In this document: piece after piece, positions 9,521 to 18,035 of the stretch
Position numbering within the stretch: the first letter of the stretch is position 1
Layout of the letters: each line of letters starts with the position of its first letter
NCBI GenBank assembly: GCA_017640685.1
Contig: JAEPQF010000014.1
Location: 1 to 41,524 of the forward strand
Direction of reading: 5' to 3'
Source of the DNA: Hyphomicrobiales bacterium
GTDB taxonomy: Bacteria > Pseudomonadota > Alphaproteobacteria > Rhizobiales > HXMU1428-3
DNA: 41,524 nucleotides
Position numbers and translations under genes: made by a program
The notes under the pieces: generated by a model
Told to the model about the DNA's origin: nothing
The model's database searches: none
What the model saw: the letters and a program-made list of their open reading frames with translations, nothing else

Positions 9521-10519
9521 ATGCCTGATATGGATTTGAGGGCACTCCTCCTCATTTTAGCTATTTTGCTTGACTGGTTAATCAGCGACCCGAAACGTCT
9601 TTACAGTCATATTTTACACCCTGTTCAATATATGGGCGAAGTGCTTTCTTGGATTGAAAGACGCTTGAACAAGCAAACCGTTTCATTAACCAAGCAAAAG
9701 CTGCGCGGTGTTTTTGGTTTATTTTTTTATCTATCTATTTGGTTGAGTGTTGGTATTGCAATTTCGTTGATTTGTAATGTGATTGGTATTTGGGGCATGG
9801 CCCTTGAGGTTCTGCTTGCTGCTATTTTACTTTCTGGACGTTCGCTCTATGAACATGTGCGAGATGTAAATGAGGCGCTTAAATTTAAAACCATTGAAGA
9901 AGCGCGGCTCTCAGTTGGGCAAATTGTTGGGCGGGATGTAACGGCGCTTGATGAACGAGGGGTTGCTCGGGCTGCGATTGAGTCAGGTGCTGAGAATCTC
10001 TCTGATGGGTTTATTGCTCCTGTGCTGTTTTATTTCATCGCAGGATTGCCTGGGCTTATTTTTTATAAAGCGGTGAACACGGCGGATAGTATGATTGGTC
10101 ATAAGACGCAGAGATTTCTTGGATTTGGTTGGGCAGCAGCGCGGTTTGATGATTTGTTAAATTGGGTTCCTGCTCGCTTAACAGGTTTTTTGATCATGAT
10201 TATTGCGCAGTTTCGATATCGCAATGGGGGAGAAGTTTTTCGTGTGATGATGAAAGATCATTCCAAACATAGCTCGCCCAATGCTGGGTGGCCGGAATCG
10301 GCAATGGCCGGTGCGCTTGGCATTGCTTTGGCGGGGCCGCGTGTTTATTTTGATGTGATGAAGCAAGATCCCTGGATTAATGCGAAGGGGCGCCTTGATA
10401 CTGATGCAGAAGATATTTGGCAAGCTTTGGCGGTTATGAAGAGAGCTGTGTTTTATATATTGCCAGTGATCGGGTTGATTGGTGCTTCTCAGTTTCTTAT
10501 TAAGACAATGCCTTTTTAA
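9521..10519 (+). CDS. cbiB: Adenosylcobinamide-phosphate synthase CbiB (CobD)
   Basis: This integral membrane enzyme joins adenosylcobyric acid to the aminopropanol (phosphate) arm made by CobC. Family motifs seen: the N-terminal LLDWLISDPKRLYSHILHPV, VGRDVTALDERGVARAAIES, GAENLSDGFIAPVLFY and AVNTADSMIGHKTQRFLGFG. Several hydrophobic segments (about residues 5-20, 60-110, 155-175 and the C-terminus) fit a polytopic protein. Its 332 residues are normal for the family. Its stop codon is 7 bases from that of convergent cobQ. Confidence 0.94.
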   Translation: MPDMDLRALLLILAILLDWLISDPKRLYSHILHPVQYMGEVLSWIERRLNKQTVSLTKQKLRGVFGLFFYLSIWLSVGIAISLICNVIGIWGMALEVLLAAILLSGRSLYEHVRDVNEALKFKTIEEARLSVGQIVGRDVTALDERGVARAAIESGAENLSDGFIAPVLFYFIAGLPGLIFYKAVNTADSMIGHKTQRFLGFGWAAARFDDLLNWVPARLTGFLIMIIAQFRYRNGGEVFRVMMKDHSKHSSPNAGWPESAMAGALGIALAGPRVYFDVMKQDPWINAKGRLDTDAEDIWQALAVMKRAVFYILPVIGLIGASQFLIKTMPF

Positions 10520-10528
10520 AAAAGCATT
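10507..10528. other. Short palindrome across convergent cbiB/cobQ stops
   Basis: AATGC plus TTTTT pairs with AAAAA plus GCATT, covering both stop codons of the convergent genes. It could act as a weak bidirectional 3' end, but the stem is AT-rich and lacks a following T-tract, so terminator function is uncertain. Confidence 0.3.
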
Positions 10529-12029
10529 AAAAGCCACTTATCTTTTCAATTTCTTTGATGTTTAAAGAGTCTGCTATGTGGTTGGCTAGTTCATTTAGAG
10601 TGACTTCGACTTGTAATTTATAGGCCGTTTGGCTTTCAAAATTAGCCGATATTTTTTGAAGAAATTTCTTTCTAAATTCATCTGACTGGAAGAGGCCATG
10701 TAGATAAGTTCCCATGACTTTGCCGGTTGAGTTTTGAGCGCCTTCCAAAATTTTACCTTCATCAGATTTTTTAAAAAGGGGATTGCTTAAATCTGGCCCT
10801 GATGTTTTGCCCATATGCATTTCATAGGCAGTTAGATTAGAATTGGTTTCGATAAATTCAGCGTTGACATCTATTAAGGTTTTTTGCGGCTCAATTGTTG
10901 TTTCGATATTCAATAGATTTAGGCCGTCTATTTCACTTAAAGACCCTTCTAGATATTCAGGGTCTTTGATGGTTTTTCCGAGCATTTGATAGCCACCACA
11001 AAGGCCGAGGACATAGCCACCTTTTCTCACATGTTTAGCAATATCTATGTGCCAACCTTCTTCATAGAGAGTTTTTAAATCTGCAATGGTTGCTTTGGAG
11101 CCGGTGAGGATGATGAGGTCTGTGTCTTCTTCGATGAGTTCGCCCTGTTTGATAAGTTTGAGCTCAACATTCGGCTCTGCTGCGAGTGGGTCTAGGTCAT
11201 CAAAGTTTGCGATACGAGGAAGTACAGGGACTGAGATTTTTATTTGTTTGGTGGAGCTTGGCTCAGTGTTTGAGTTATTTTCTAAATCTTGGCTATCTTC
11301 TGCGGGCAAGAGGTTCGCCTTTGGAAACCAGGGGCACATGCCGATGCTGGTCCAGCTTGTTTTTTCTGTGATGAGACTTTCAGCTGATGTAAAGAGGGCT
11401 GGGTCACCTCTGAATTTGTTGATTATATAACCTTTGATGAGATTGATCTCATTTTTGGGTAAGAGAGCATGAGTGCCGACAATGCTTGCAAGGACGCCGC
11501 CCCTGTCGATGTCAGCTGCTATGATAACCGGAACATTGGCAGCTTCGGCAAAGCCCATATTGGCGATGTCATTTTCGCGTAAGTTCATTTCTGAGGCGGA
11601 ACCGGCGCCTTCGACAATTACGAGATCTGCTTCTTGTTTTAAGAGCTCAAAACTTTCCAACACTTTTGGCATGAGTGTTTTTTTCAAGTCATAGAAATTT
11701 TTAGCTTTATATGAACCAAGTCTTTTGCCTTGTACAATCACTTGTGAACCGCATTCACCTTCTGGTTTTAAGAGAACCGGGTTCATATGTATGGTTGGTT
11801 TTGTTTTGCAGGCTAAAGCCTGGAGTGCTTGAGCTCTGCCTATTTCGCCGCCATCTTCGGTGACAGCGGCGTTGTTTGACATGTTTTGGGGCTTGAATGG
11901 ACGAACTGTGAACCCATGGTTCGTGAAATAACGACATAGTCCTGCAACGAGCATTGATTTGCCCACATTTGAGCCGGTGCCTTGGATCATGAAGGCTTTG
12001 CAAGCTTTTGTTTTGCTGGAATCTGTCAC
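10527..12029 (-). CDS. cobQ: Cobyric acid synthase CobQ
   Basis: CobQ carries out four successive glutamine- and ATP-dependent amidations (b, d, e, g) of adenosylcobyrinic acid a,c-diamide, giving adenosylcobyric acid. The N-terminal domain has the P-loop MIQGTGSNVGKSMLVAGLCR, then FKPQNMSNNAAVT and the EGAGSASEMNLRENDIANMG motif. The C-terminal amidotransferase domain includes the nucleophile YVLGLCGGYQMLG (near residue 345) and the terminal motif VMGTYLHGLFQSDEFR. Its 500 residues match the usual length. A Ser/Asn-rich stretch around residues 230-245 is a likely linker. It is the last gene of the cobN-cobO-cobQ minus-strand series, 36 bases after cobO. Confidence 0.95.
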   Translation of the reverse strand: MTDSSKTKACKAFMIQGTGSNVGKSMLVAGLCRYFTNHGFTVRPFKPQNMSNNAAVTEDGGEIGRAQALQALACKTKPTIHMNPVLLKPEGECGSQVIVQGKRLGSYKAKNFYDLKKTLMPKVLESFELLKQEADLVIVEGAGSASEMNLRENDIANMGFAEAANVPVIIAADIDRGGVLASIVGTHALLPKNEINLIKGYIINKFRGDPALFTSAESLITEKTSWTSIGMCPWFPKANLLPAEDSQDLENNSNTEPSSTKQIKISVPVLPRIANFDDLDPLAAEPNVELKLIKQGELIEEDTDLIILTGSKATIADLKTLYEEGWHIDIAKHVRKGGYVLGLCGGYQMLGKTIKDPEYLEGSLSEIDGLNLLNIETTIEPQKTLIDVNAEFIETNSNLTAYEMHMGKTSGPDLSNPLFKKSDEGKILEGAQNSTGKVMGTYLHGLFQSDEFRKKFLQKISANFESQTAYKLQVEVTLNELANHIADSLNIKEIEKISGF

Positions 12030-12065
12030 TGTAATTTAACTTTGGTTTTGAGACTGATGGAAGCT

Positions 12066-12677
12066 TTAGTATTCAATGCCTTTTTGTGCTTTGATGCCTT
12101 GTTCTTTAAAGGGGTGTTTGATCAATTTCATCTCTGTTACTAGATCTGCGATTTCAATTAATTCCGGTTTGGCATTTCGACCGGTTACTATGATGTGTTT
12201 GTCTTGTGCTCTGTTGGCCAAAGTTTCTAACACTTCGTTCAAGTCTAGATAATCATAACGAAGGGCGATGTTGAGCTCATCTAGTACCACCATCTTGATG
12301 TTTGGATCTTCGATAAATTCTTTTGATTTTTCCCAAGCTTTATTCGTGACTTCGATATCTCTTTCTCTGTCTTGTGTTTCCCAGGTGAAACCTTCGCCCA
12401 TAGCGTGGATTTCAACTTGCTCTGGAAATTTCATGAGGACATCCCGTTCTCCTGATTGCCAATCACCTTTGATAAACTGCACGATGCCAATATTAAAGCC
12501 GTGGGTGATGCCACGCATGACCATACCAAAAGCAGATGATGATTTGCCTTTACCTGTGCCGGTATGAACAATGAGCAGGCCTTTGTCAGCAGTTTTCTCT
12601 GCCATTTTTTTATCATGCAGTTCTTTGCGTTGCACCATTTTTTCATGGTGGCGTTCACTATCAATTGGTTTACTCAT
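12066..12677 (-). CDS. cobO: Cob(I)yrinic acid a,c-diamide adenosyltransferase CobO
   Basis: Transfers the 5'-deoxyadenosyl group of ATP to cob(I)alt, forming the Co-C bond. It belongs to the CobA/CobO/BtuR type, recognised by the P-loop GLLIVHTGTGKGKSSSAFGM, the VQFIKGDWQSGE segment, VVLDELNIALRYDYL, and VTGRNAKPELIEIADLVTEM. It has 203 residues, the normal length. The charged N-terminus (SERHHEKMVQRKELHDKKMAEK) is also usual for CobO. It lies between cobN and cobQ on the minus strand; the 269-base gap to cobN contains palindromic elements, so it may have its own promoter or be read through from cobN. Confidence 0.95.
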   Translation of the reverse strand: MSKPIDSERHHEKMVQRKELHDKKMAEKTADKGLLIVHTGTGKGKSSSAFGMVMRGITHGFNIGIVQFIKGDWQSGERDVLMKFPEQVEIHAMGEGFTWETQDRERDIEVTNKAWEKSKEFIEDPNIKMVVLDELNIALRYDYLDLNEVLETLANRAQDKHIIVTGRNAKPELIEIADLVTEMKLIKHPFKEQGIKAQKGIEY

Positions 12678-12702
12678 TATGTTTGGTCCTTTTTATTGGC
12701 GC

Positions 12703-12890
12703 TTTTTTCTCTCACGGCTATTCCATGAGCTGAAGCTCATGGGCCTGCATTTTTTGGTTGTGCTTTAGGTTGCCCATTTGCAACCGCACTATGCGGGGCT
12801 TGGCCCAGGCTGCGCTGGCGCTTCGCCATGTCCCTTAGCCCTTTTTTGTCGTTGTAGTTGTCCACTAACAACTGGACTAGGGCTGAGCTC
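12703..12890. repeat. Palindromic element cluster 2 (cobN-cobO gap)
   Basis: The second copy of the TTCACGGCT-like repeat, here with a perfect hairpin CCATGAGCT/AGCTCATGG (12723-12742), is followed by a textbook unit at 12760-12789: GTGC, unpaired TTTA, GGTTGC, loop CCATTT, GCAACC, GCAC. After a GGCG/CGCC hairpin (12817-12827) comes a nested structure. AGCCC (12837-12841) and GGGCT (12880-12884) enclose AGTTGT, loop CCACTA, ACAACT (12856-12873). No ORF is credible here. The cluster sits between co-oriented cobN and cobO and would be in any read-through message. Confidence 0.75.
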
Positions 12891-12946
12891 CTTCTTCGTA
12901 TAGTTTGTTATTTGTTTGTATTCAAAGTTAGCGTTGTAATATCAAA

Positions 12947-15900
12947 TTACTCTGCTTTTGAGTATAGTGTTTCTAGATAATGGTAAGCGCTATTGCGTTT
13001 GGGTTTCCAGAGGCCGCGCTCTATAGCTTGGCCAAATTGTTTTGCGATCTCTTCCATAGCGGGTTTATTAGATGTTTGCAAAAACTCTCGCACTTCTTCA
13101 TCAACCAAATAGGCTTCAAACAAGCTTTCAAAGTGGTGTTCTTCAACAGCGTTTGTTAAAGATGCGAAAGCACTGAGGTTGGTGACGGTGGCGAGGATTT
13201 CACTGGCGCCTTTAGAGCCGTGGCGCTGGATGGATTTGATCCATTTAGGATTTGCGGCACGACCGCGGACGATTTTGGCAATCTCTTCGCTTAAGGTTTG
13301 TACCTTTGGATTTTCTGGATTACTGTGATCATTGTGATAAATCTCAGGGGCCTTGCCACTTACGCTTTCAACCGACGCTGAGAGGCCGCCTTCAAATTGA
13401 TAGAAATCTTCACTGTCTAAAATGTCAAATTCTCTGGTGTCTTGGTTATGCACCACTAGGTTGGTTGATTTGAGCAAGGCTTTGAAATGCTCAAGCGCTT
13501 CTTTGCCATCTGTTTCATTTTCTTTTGCCTGGCCATAGGTGTAGCTGCTTGCTTTAATATATTGGTCTGCAAGCTCTTCTCTATCCGTCCATTGGCCTTG
13601 GTGGATCATGTCTTTGAGGCCGGCGCCATAGCTCATGTGAGCGGAACCGAAAATACGTGCTTTGGCTCTCCTATCCGCAACAGGTTCTTCGAGACCTTCT
13701 TTTTGAAGGGTGGCTTTGCGTTTTAAATAGGCTGCGCGCAAAGGGTTGGCGTTTTCATTTTCATCCAATTCAGCAACGGCATTGATAGCGCTTTGCAAGA
13801 GATCGATTTGAGCTGGGAACGCATCTCTGAAAAAGCCAGAAATACGAAGTAAAAGATCAACCCTTGGGCGGTTTAATTCTGACAAGGGAATGATTTCAAA
13901 GCCGGTGACGCGGCGCGAGGCGCTGTCCCAAGTTGGCCGTGTGCCGATGAAGGCAAGGGCTTGGGCGAGATCATCGCCGCCAGTGCGCATGTTGGATGTG
14001 CCCCATGCAGAGAGAGCGATTTGTTTGGGCCATTCGCCATTGGCCTGGGTGTAGGCTTTAATGACCGTTTCTGCTGATTGTTTGCCTAGGCGCCATGCGG
14101 TTTCTGTTGGGATGGTGCGGTTGTCTATGGTGTAGAAGTTGCGCCCTGATGGGAGCACATCTAAGCGGCCACGAGTTGGGGCTCCGGAAGGGCCAGGCTC
14201 AATGAACTTGCCGCCCAAGGCTCTCAAAACGCCATCTAATTCTTTAGAGGCACAGTCTTCTAGGAGTGGGCTTAGATGGGTTTTGATATAATCCAATACG
14301 GGGCTGGTTTCTTTCCAATCTGTATCAGGTTCGTGTGTCCCATTGACGAGTTGCTCGGCAAGAATTTCTAGTCTCTCGACTGTATCACCATTTGTGCGCC
14401 AGGATTGGTCTGTGATTGTTTGCAGAACTTCTGGCTTTGGGCCTTGCCAAGGCGTTGCCATTTCAGTGATTAAAGGATCAAAATTTAAGCACAGATCGTT
14501 TGCAAGGGCGCGCAGAATTGATTGATGCTCAGTTTTTGCTGTGCTGATAATTTCGCCTTCTTCTTTTCTGATTTCTCCGCGGGGGAGCCTTGTTAACGCT
14601 AAGAGCAGATTGGTTTTTTGCTCGTTCTTTGGTGCTTCGCCGAAGATGTGCAAGCCATCTCTGATTTGAAGTTCTTTTAATTCACAGAGGAAATTGTCGA
14701 GCTTTTGTAGTTTGGTGTCATCGCAATCGGTATCTTTAATATCGCAATCTTTTGATAGCCCCATGGATTGAGCGAGGTTGATAATGTCTTCACCCAACAG
14801 TTTCGTGCGTCTTGGGTCTACGCCGGCAGCTTCGTAATATTCATCGACCAGACATTCTAGATCTTTTAACGGGCCGTAGCTCTCTGCTCTCGTTAGCGGC
14901 GGTGTCAGGTGATCAATGATGACGGCATTAGTACGTCGTTTGGCTTGGGCGCCTTCGCCAGGGTCGTTGACAATAAAGGGATAAATATGAGGGGTTGGCC
15001 CAAGGATGGCTTCAGGCGCGCAAGACTTGCTGAGCGCAAGTGCTTTGCCGGGGAGCCATTCTAAGTTGCCATGTTTGCCCATATGGATGATGGCATCCAT
15101 TTTAAACTGGTCTCGCAGCCAAAAGTAAAAAGCGAGATATTCATGAGTTGGTGGGATGGTAGCATCATGGTGTGAGAGCTTGGCATCTAAGCCGCTGCCG
15201 CGCCCAGGTTGCACGCCAACGATTATACCCCCAAGTGAAATGGTGCGGATGAGAAAGCTGTTATCTTCAGTAATAAATGAAGGGTCTTTTTCTGGCAGTC
15301 CCCATCGGTCTACAATCTCATCTTTGAAGGTTTCATCGAGAGTGTTCCAGGCCTTTAAGTAATTAGTTAATGAGTAGTGATGCCATTTCGATTTATCTGC
15401 TGTGGCGTGTTGTAATTTCTTTATGAGCTCATCGCCGGTTTCAGGAATGGAGTTGAGCTCATAACCTTCTTTCTTCATTGCTTCTAAAAGCTTGATGGTG
15501 CCAGCCGGAGTATCTAGCCCGACGCCGTTGGCAATGCGGCCATCATTTGAAGGGTAGTTTGATAAGATAAGAGCGACCTTGCGGTTTTCAATTTTTGTGT
15601 TTTGTAGTTTGGTCCAGCTTGTAGCTAATTGCGCAACGAACTTTGTTCGGCTCGGTTCAGCTTTATGACCAACAAGTGAGGTCTCTACATTTTCATCTCT
15701 GCCGAAATCTGATTTGAATGAGATTGCTCTTGTGGTGATGCGGCCATCGATCTCGGGTAGGGTGACATTCATGGCGATGTCTCTGGAAATGAGCCCTCTT
15801 GGGTTCTCAGCCCATGTGTCTTTATTTGAGCCTGAAAGAATGGCCTGGAATACCGGTGTTTCGGACCTATCAAGGATTGTGCCTTGCCAGTCTGTGCCTG

Positions 15901-16852
15901 GTTTTGAGATTGCAAAGCTGGTGGTGTTGATGATGGTCGCTGGTTTTGCGTCTTTGAAAATGTCAGCGATGATGTCTTTGGCGACCTGATCTTTTAAGCT
16001 GCTTGCGAAAATGGGAAGTGGGTTTAGGCCTTCTTCTTGCAGATCTTTGATGAGTTGATCGATGGGCTCTAGATCACCTGATTGCAGTAAAGCGCGGTAG
16101 AAGGTGATTGAGCAAACTTGTTTGTACTTCAGTTGCCCACCAGCAACCGCACTATTGATTTTTGATAAATCCCAATGCGATTTAATATCATCAATTGATT
16201 TGATTGTGCTCCCTGGCCAATAGATACCGGCTTTAGGCAGTGGCTGAGCAGGGAGTGGTTTGGTGATTTTTTCAGGCTCGATAAGATGTGCGCAGTGGTT
16301 TAGGAAATTGCTGTAGTTCTCTGGGCCGCCTTCAACCAGGTATGACCAGAGCTGGTCTGTTGTTTCCCCGCTTATGGTTGAGTAGGCATCTAAGGTTTCA
16401 TCTTTATATGCGGAGCCAGACATAACCGCGAGCTTGATATTTTCACCTCTGCAAAGACGGGTGAGTTCATCAAGGCCATATTGCCAATAAGACGGGCCAC
16501 CAAGTACACGCACGATGATGAGTTTGGCGTGTTTTAAGGTTTGCTCGATATAAAGATCAACAGAGTAATTGTGATTGAGGTTGAGCAAATTGGCCAGCCT
16601 AAGAGATTCTTTTGGTCCCTTCAGTTGCTCTTTTTTATTGCCTTCAGATGCCGACAATGCATCCGGCTTAGCAACCGGGGCGTGATGACCGTTAGACTGA
16701 GTGCTTTGTCGAATCTGTGAATAGGCTTTTGCAAGGCCGGCAATTTCTGTGTCAGCAGATGTGAGCACGACGATATCGCCCGGCGTTTGGGCCAGGTCAA
16801 TTGGGTCTTTGCCGTCGTCTATACCGCCAGCTTGTGCCGTCAATAAATGCAA
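12947..16852 (-). CDS. cobN: Cobaltochelatase large subunit CobN, with two in-frame repeat insertions
   Basis: Large subunit of the ATP-dependent aerobic cobaltochelatase (with CobS/CobT chelatase subunits elsewhere) that inserts Co2+ into hydrogenobyrinic acid a,c-diamide. Motifs: HMGKHGNLEWLPGK (near residue 595) and GGDDLAQALAFIGTRP to PRVDLLLRISGFFRD (near 950). The start is proposed as TTG at 16852: GGAG lies 6 bases upstream and the protein then begins MHLLTAQ, as usual for CobN. The ATG at 16864 contributes that GGAG and would give 1305 residues. Two palindromic elements lie in frame, at residues 58-79 and 234-243, in segments that look like surface loops between conserved blocks (before SLRLANLLNL, and before ITFYRALLQSGD). 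Protein function is probably retained, because the flanking motifs are intact. cobO and cobQ follow. Confidence 0.94.
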   Translation of the reverse strand: MHLLTAQAGGIDDGKDPIDLAQTPGDIVVLTSADTEIAGLAKAYSQIRQSTQSNGHHAPVAKPDALSASEGNKKEQLKGPKESLRLANLLNLNHNYSVDLYIEQTLKHAKLIIVRVLGGPSYWQYGLDELTRLCRGENIKLAVMSGSAYKDETLDAYSTISGETTDQLWSYLVEGGPENYSNFLNHCAHLIEPEKITKPLPAQPLPKAGIYWPGSTIKSIDDIKSHWDLSKINSAVAGGQLKYKQVCSITFYRALLQSGDLEPIDQLIKDLQEEGLNPLPIFASSLKDQVAKDIIADIFKDAKPATIINTTSFAISKPGTDWQGTILDRSETPVFQAILSGSNKDTWAENPRGLISRDIAMNVTLPEIDGRITTRAISFKSDFGRDENVETSLVGHKAEPSRTKFVAQLATSWTKLQNTKIENRKVALILSNYPSNDGRIANGVGLDTPAGTIKLLEAMKKEGYELNSIPETGDELIKKLQHATADKSKWHHYSLTNYLKAWNTLDETFKDEIVDRWGLPEKDPSFITEDNSFLIRTISLGGIIVGVQPGRGSGLDAKLSHHDATIPPTHEYLAFYFWLRDQFKMDAIIHMGKHGNLEWLPGKALALSKSCAPEAILGPTPHIYPFIVNDPGEGAQAKRRTNAVIIDHLTPPLTRAESYGPLKDLECLVDEYYEAAGVDPRRTKLLGEDIINLAQSMGLSKDCDIKDTDCDDTKLQKLDNFLCELKELQIRDGLHIFGEAPKNEQKTNLLLALTRLPRGEIRKEEGEIISTAKTEHQSILRALANDLCLNFDPLITEMATPWQGPKPEVLQTITDQSWRTNGDTVERLEILAEQLVNGTHEPDTDWKETSPVLDYIKTHLSPLLEDCASKELDGVLRALGGKFIEPGPSGAPTRGRLDVLPSGRNFYTIDNRTIPTETAWRLGKQSAETVIKAYTQANGEWPKQIALSAWGTSNMRTGGDDLAQALAFIGTRPTWDSASRRVTGFEIIPLSELNRPRVDLLLRISGFFRDAFPAQIDLLQSAINAVAELDENENANPLRAAYLKRKATLQKEGLEEPVADRRAKARIFGSAHMSYGAGLKDMIHQGQWTDREELADQYIKASSYTYGQAKENETDGKEALEHFKALLKSTNLVVHNQDTREFDILDSEDFYQFEGGLSASVESVSGKAPEIYHNDHSNPENPKVQTLSEEIAKIVRGRAANPKWIKSIQRHGSKGASEILATVTNLSAFASLTNAVEEHHFESLFEAYLVDEEVREFLQTSNKPAMEEIAKQFGQAIERGLWKPKRNSAYHYLETLYSKAE
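16124..16152. repeat. Palindromic element inside cobN (single)
   Basis: Unit GTAC, unpaired TTCA, GTTGC, loop CCACCA, GCAAC, C, GCAC. On the coding (minus) strand it reads in frame as AVAGGQLKYK, at CobN residues about 234-243. The same frame (GGG CAA CTG AAG) is used by the copy at the C-terminus of the secreted protease (37818-37845), giving the shared peptide GGQLK. Confidence 0.85.
16617..16679. repeat. Nested palindromic element inside cobN
   Basis: The outer unit pairs CCC, GTTGC (16624-16628) with GCAAC (16671-16675), GGG. In its loop lies a T-run and a complete inner unit: GCC, TTCA, GATGC (16647-16651), loop, GCATC (16659-16663), C, GGC. The 63 bases are exactly 21 codons, so the frame of cobN is preserved. 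They encode a hydrophilic loop (for example SASEGNKKEQLKG) between the AGLAKAYSQ and SLRLANLLNL blocks. Confidence 0.85.
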
Positions 16853-16864
16853 AAAAAGCTCCAT

Positions 16865-17171
16865 TTTAGTTGCGCTTCAGATGCCCACAAAGCATCCGCG
16901 CTATTTCGAGTTTGAGGGCGTTAAGGCTGAATTTTTAACCCCTCAAATATGTCTTATATTCCACGGGCCTAAAAATTCACCCTTGCCTACTCACGAACAA
17001 AATCTGAAACTTTTTTGGATCGAGCTTTGAGGCTGGAAAATAGAAAGATTAGGTTTAATTGATAGGTGGAAGTTTGTCTATTGTATAGCATGGATAATTT
17101 TGATTAATCTTGAGGGTAAAGTTTTGCCATTTTAAGGTGATTATATACATGGAAATAAGAAGGGTAATTAA
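16865..17171. other. cobN upstream gap with palindromic element and hairpin
   Basis: A single repeat unit fills 16872-16901 (GCGC, TTCA, GATGC, loop CCACAAA, GCATC, C, GCGC), within 20 bases of the proposed cobN start. A second strong inverted repeat lies at 16912-16946: TTGAGGG, a bulged C, GTTAA, paired with TTAAC and CCCTCAA. Both would be in the 5' leader of cobN if transcription starts upstream of them. I looked for the conserved B12-box (GCCACTG) on both strands here and did not find it. The remainder, to 17171, is AT-rich and must also hold the promoter of the plus-strand gene at 17172. Confidence 0.6.
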
Positions 17172-18023
17172 ATGAGCTTTCGTTACAGTTTCTTTTATTT
17201 CATGTTGTTATTTGTTTTTGCACTGGGGGCACAAGGAGCACTGGCCAGTTCAGCATTTGCCGAAAACAATTCTTCTTTTTTTGAGAAATTTGAAAAATTT
17301 CGAAATACAAATCCTAGCATTCATCAATGGGTTACTTCTGTTGATAGCCCATGGTATGGATATTTAAATCGTTACTTTGATGAAGCTTTATCACCTAAAG
17401 ATAATCATGACTATCTAGCATGGCAAAAGGCAGGTCGATGCTTGGATGTTATTCAGATTGATGTTTTAGGCTTTTTAAATGCCAATCGTGAACTTATTCC
17501 CGTTTTTGAGAAGAATGAGCATATCCGTAAATTTTTTGAAGACAAAATTGCGGTTAGATATTCAAGAGGATTTAGACGCTGTCAGTCTCATAACTTGCTT
17601 ACGTCGTATGGATTTTTTAAAAAACAAGCATCTTCATTTAGCTTTCTTGAGTATGGAGGTTTAGGTGAGAGTGGTAGAGACTATGTATATACTAAAGAGC
17701 AGAAAGTAAGACTTGTTGAGCTTGAAACTATTATGAAGTTGGCTATTTGTGATGATTATCAAGCTGCTCAGACTGACCTTTTAAATTGGCATAATGAACT
17801 ATTCTCAACATTGCTTCCAGATGATATTTATTATTATTTGGCTCAAAGGTTAGAGAGAAAAAAGGTATATAAAATTCAAAATGGACTTAAGCTAAAAAGG
17901 AAAAAACTCAGAAATTGGCGACTGATCAATGAGGCTGCTTTTGAGGGTAATATAGAGAAGTTGCGTTTTGCTTTACCTTATTGGTTTCAAAGTTGTACTA
18001 ACATGAAACCAATAAAGTTATAA
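17172..18023 (+). CDS. Secreted protein of unknown function
   Basis: A 283-residue protein I do not recognise. It begins with a clear signal peptide (hydrophobic FFYFMLLFVFALGAQGALA, likely cleavage after ASSAFA), preceded by a good ribosome binding site (AGAAGGG). The mature part is rich in aromatic and basic residues with scattered cysteines (GRCLDV, RRCQSH, AICDD, SCTNM), which may form disulfides in the periplasm. There are no visible catalytic motifs or repeats; a Lys/Arg-rich stretch (KLKRKKLRNWR) lies near the C-terminus. The gene is visibly more AT-rich than the neighbouring cob genes and runs opposite to cobW and cobN. It separates two genes that are usually adjacent in rhizobia, consistent with a later insertion. 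Confidence 0.7.
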   Translation: MSFRYSFFYFMLLFVFALGAQGALASSAFAENNSSFFEKFEKFRNTNPSIHQWVTSVDSPWYGYLNRYFDEALSPKDNHDYLAWQKAGRCLDVIQIDVLGFLNANRELIPVFEKNEHIRKFFEDKIAVRYSRGFRRCQSHNLLTSYGFFKKQASSFSFLEYGGLGESGRDYVYTKEQKVRLVELETIMKLAICDDYQAAQTDLLNWHNELFSTLLPDDIYYYLAQRLERKKVYKIQNGLKLKRKKLRNWRLINEAAFEGNIEKLRFALPYWFQSCTNMKPIKL

Positions 18024-18035
18024 AATCCAATTAAT

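Noticed and set aside
16865-17171. Cobalamin riboswitch upstream of cobN
   Set aside because: The B12-box sequence is missing on both strands; the hairpins present are explained by the repeat family and one simple stem.
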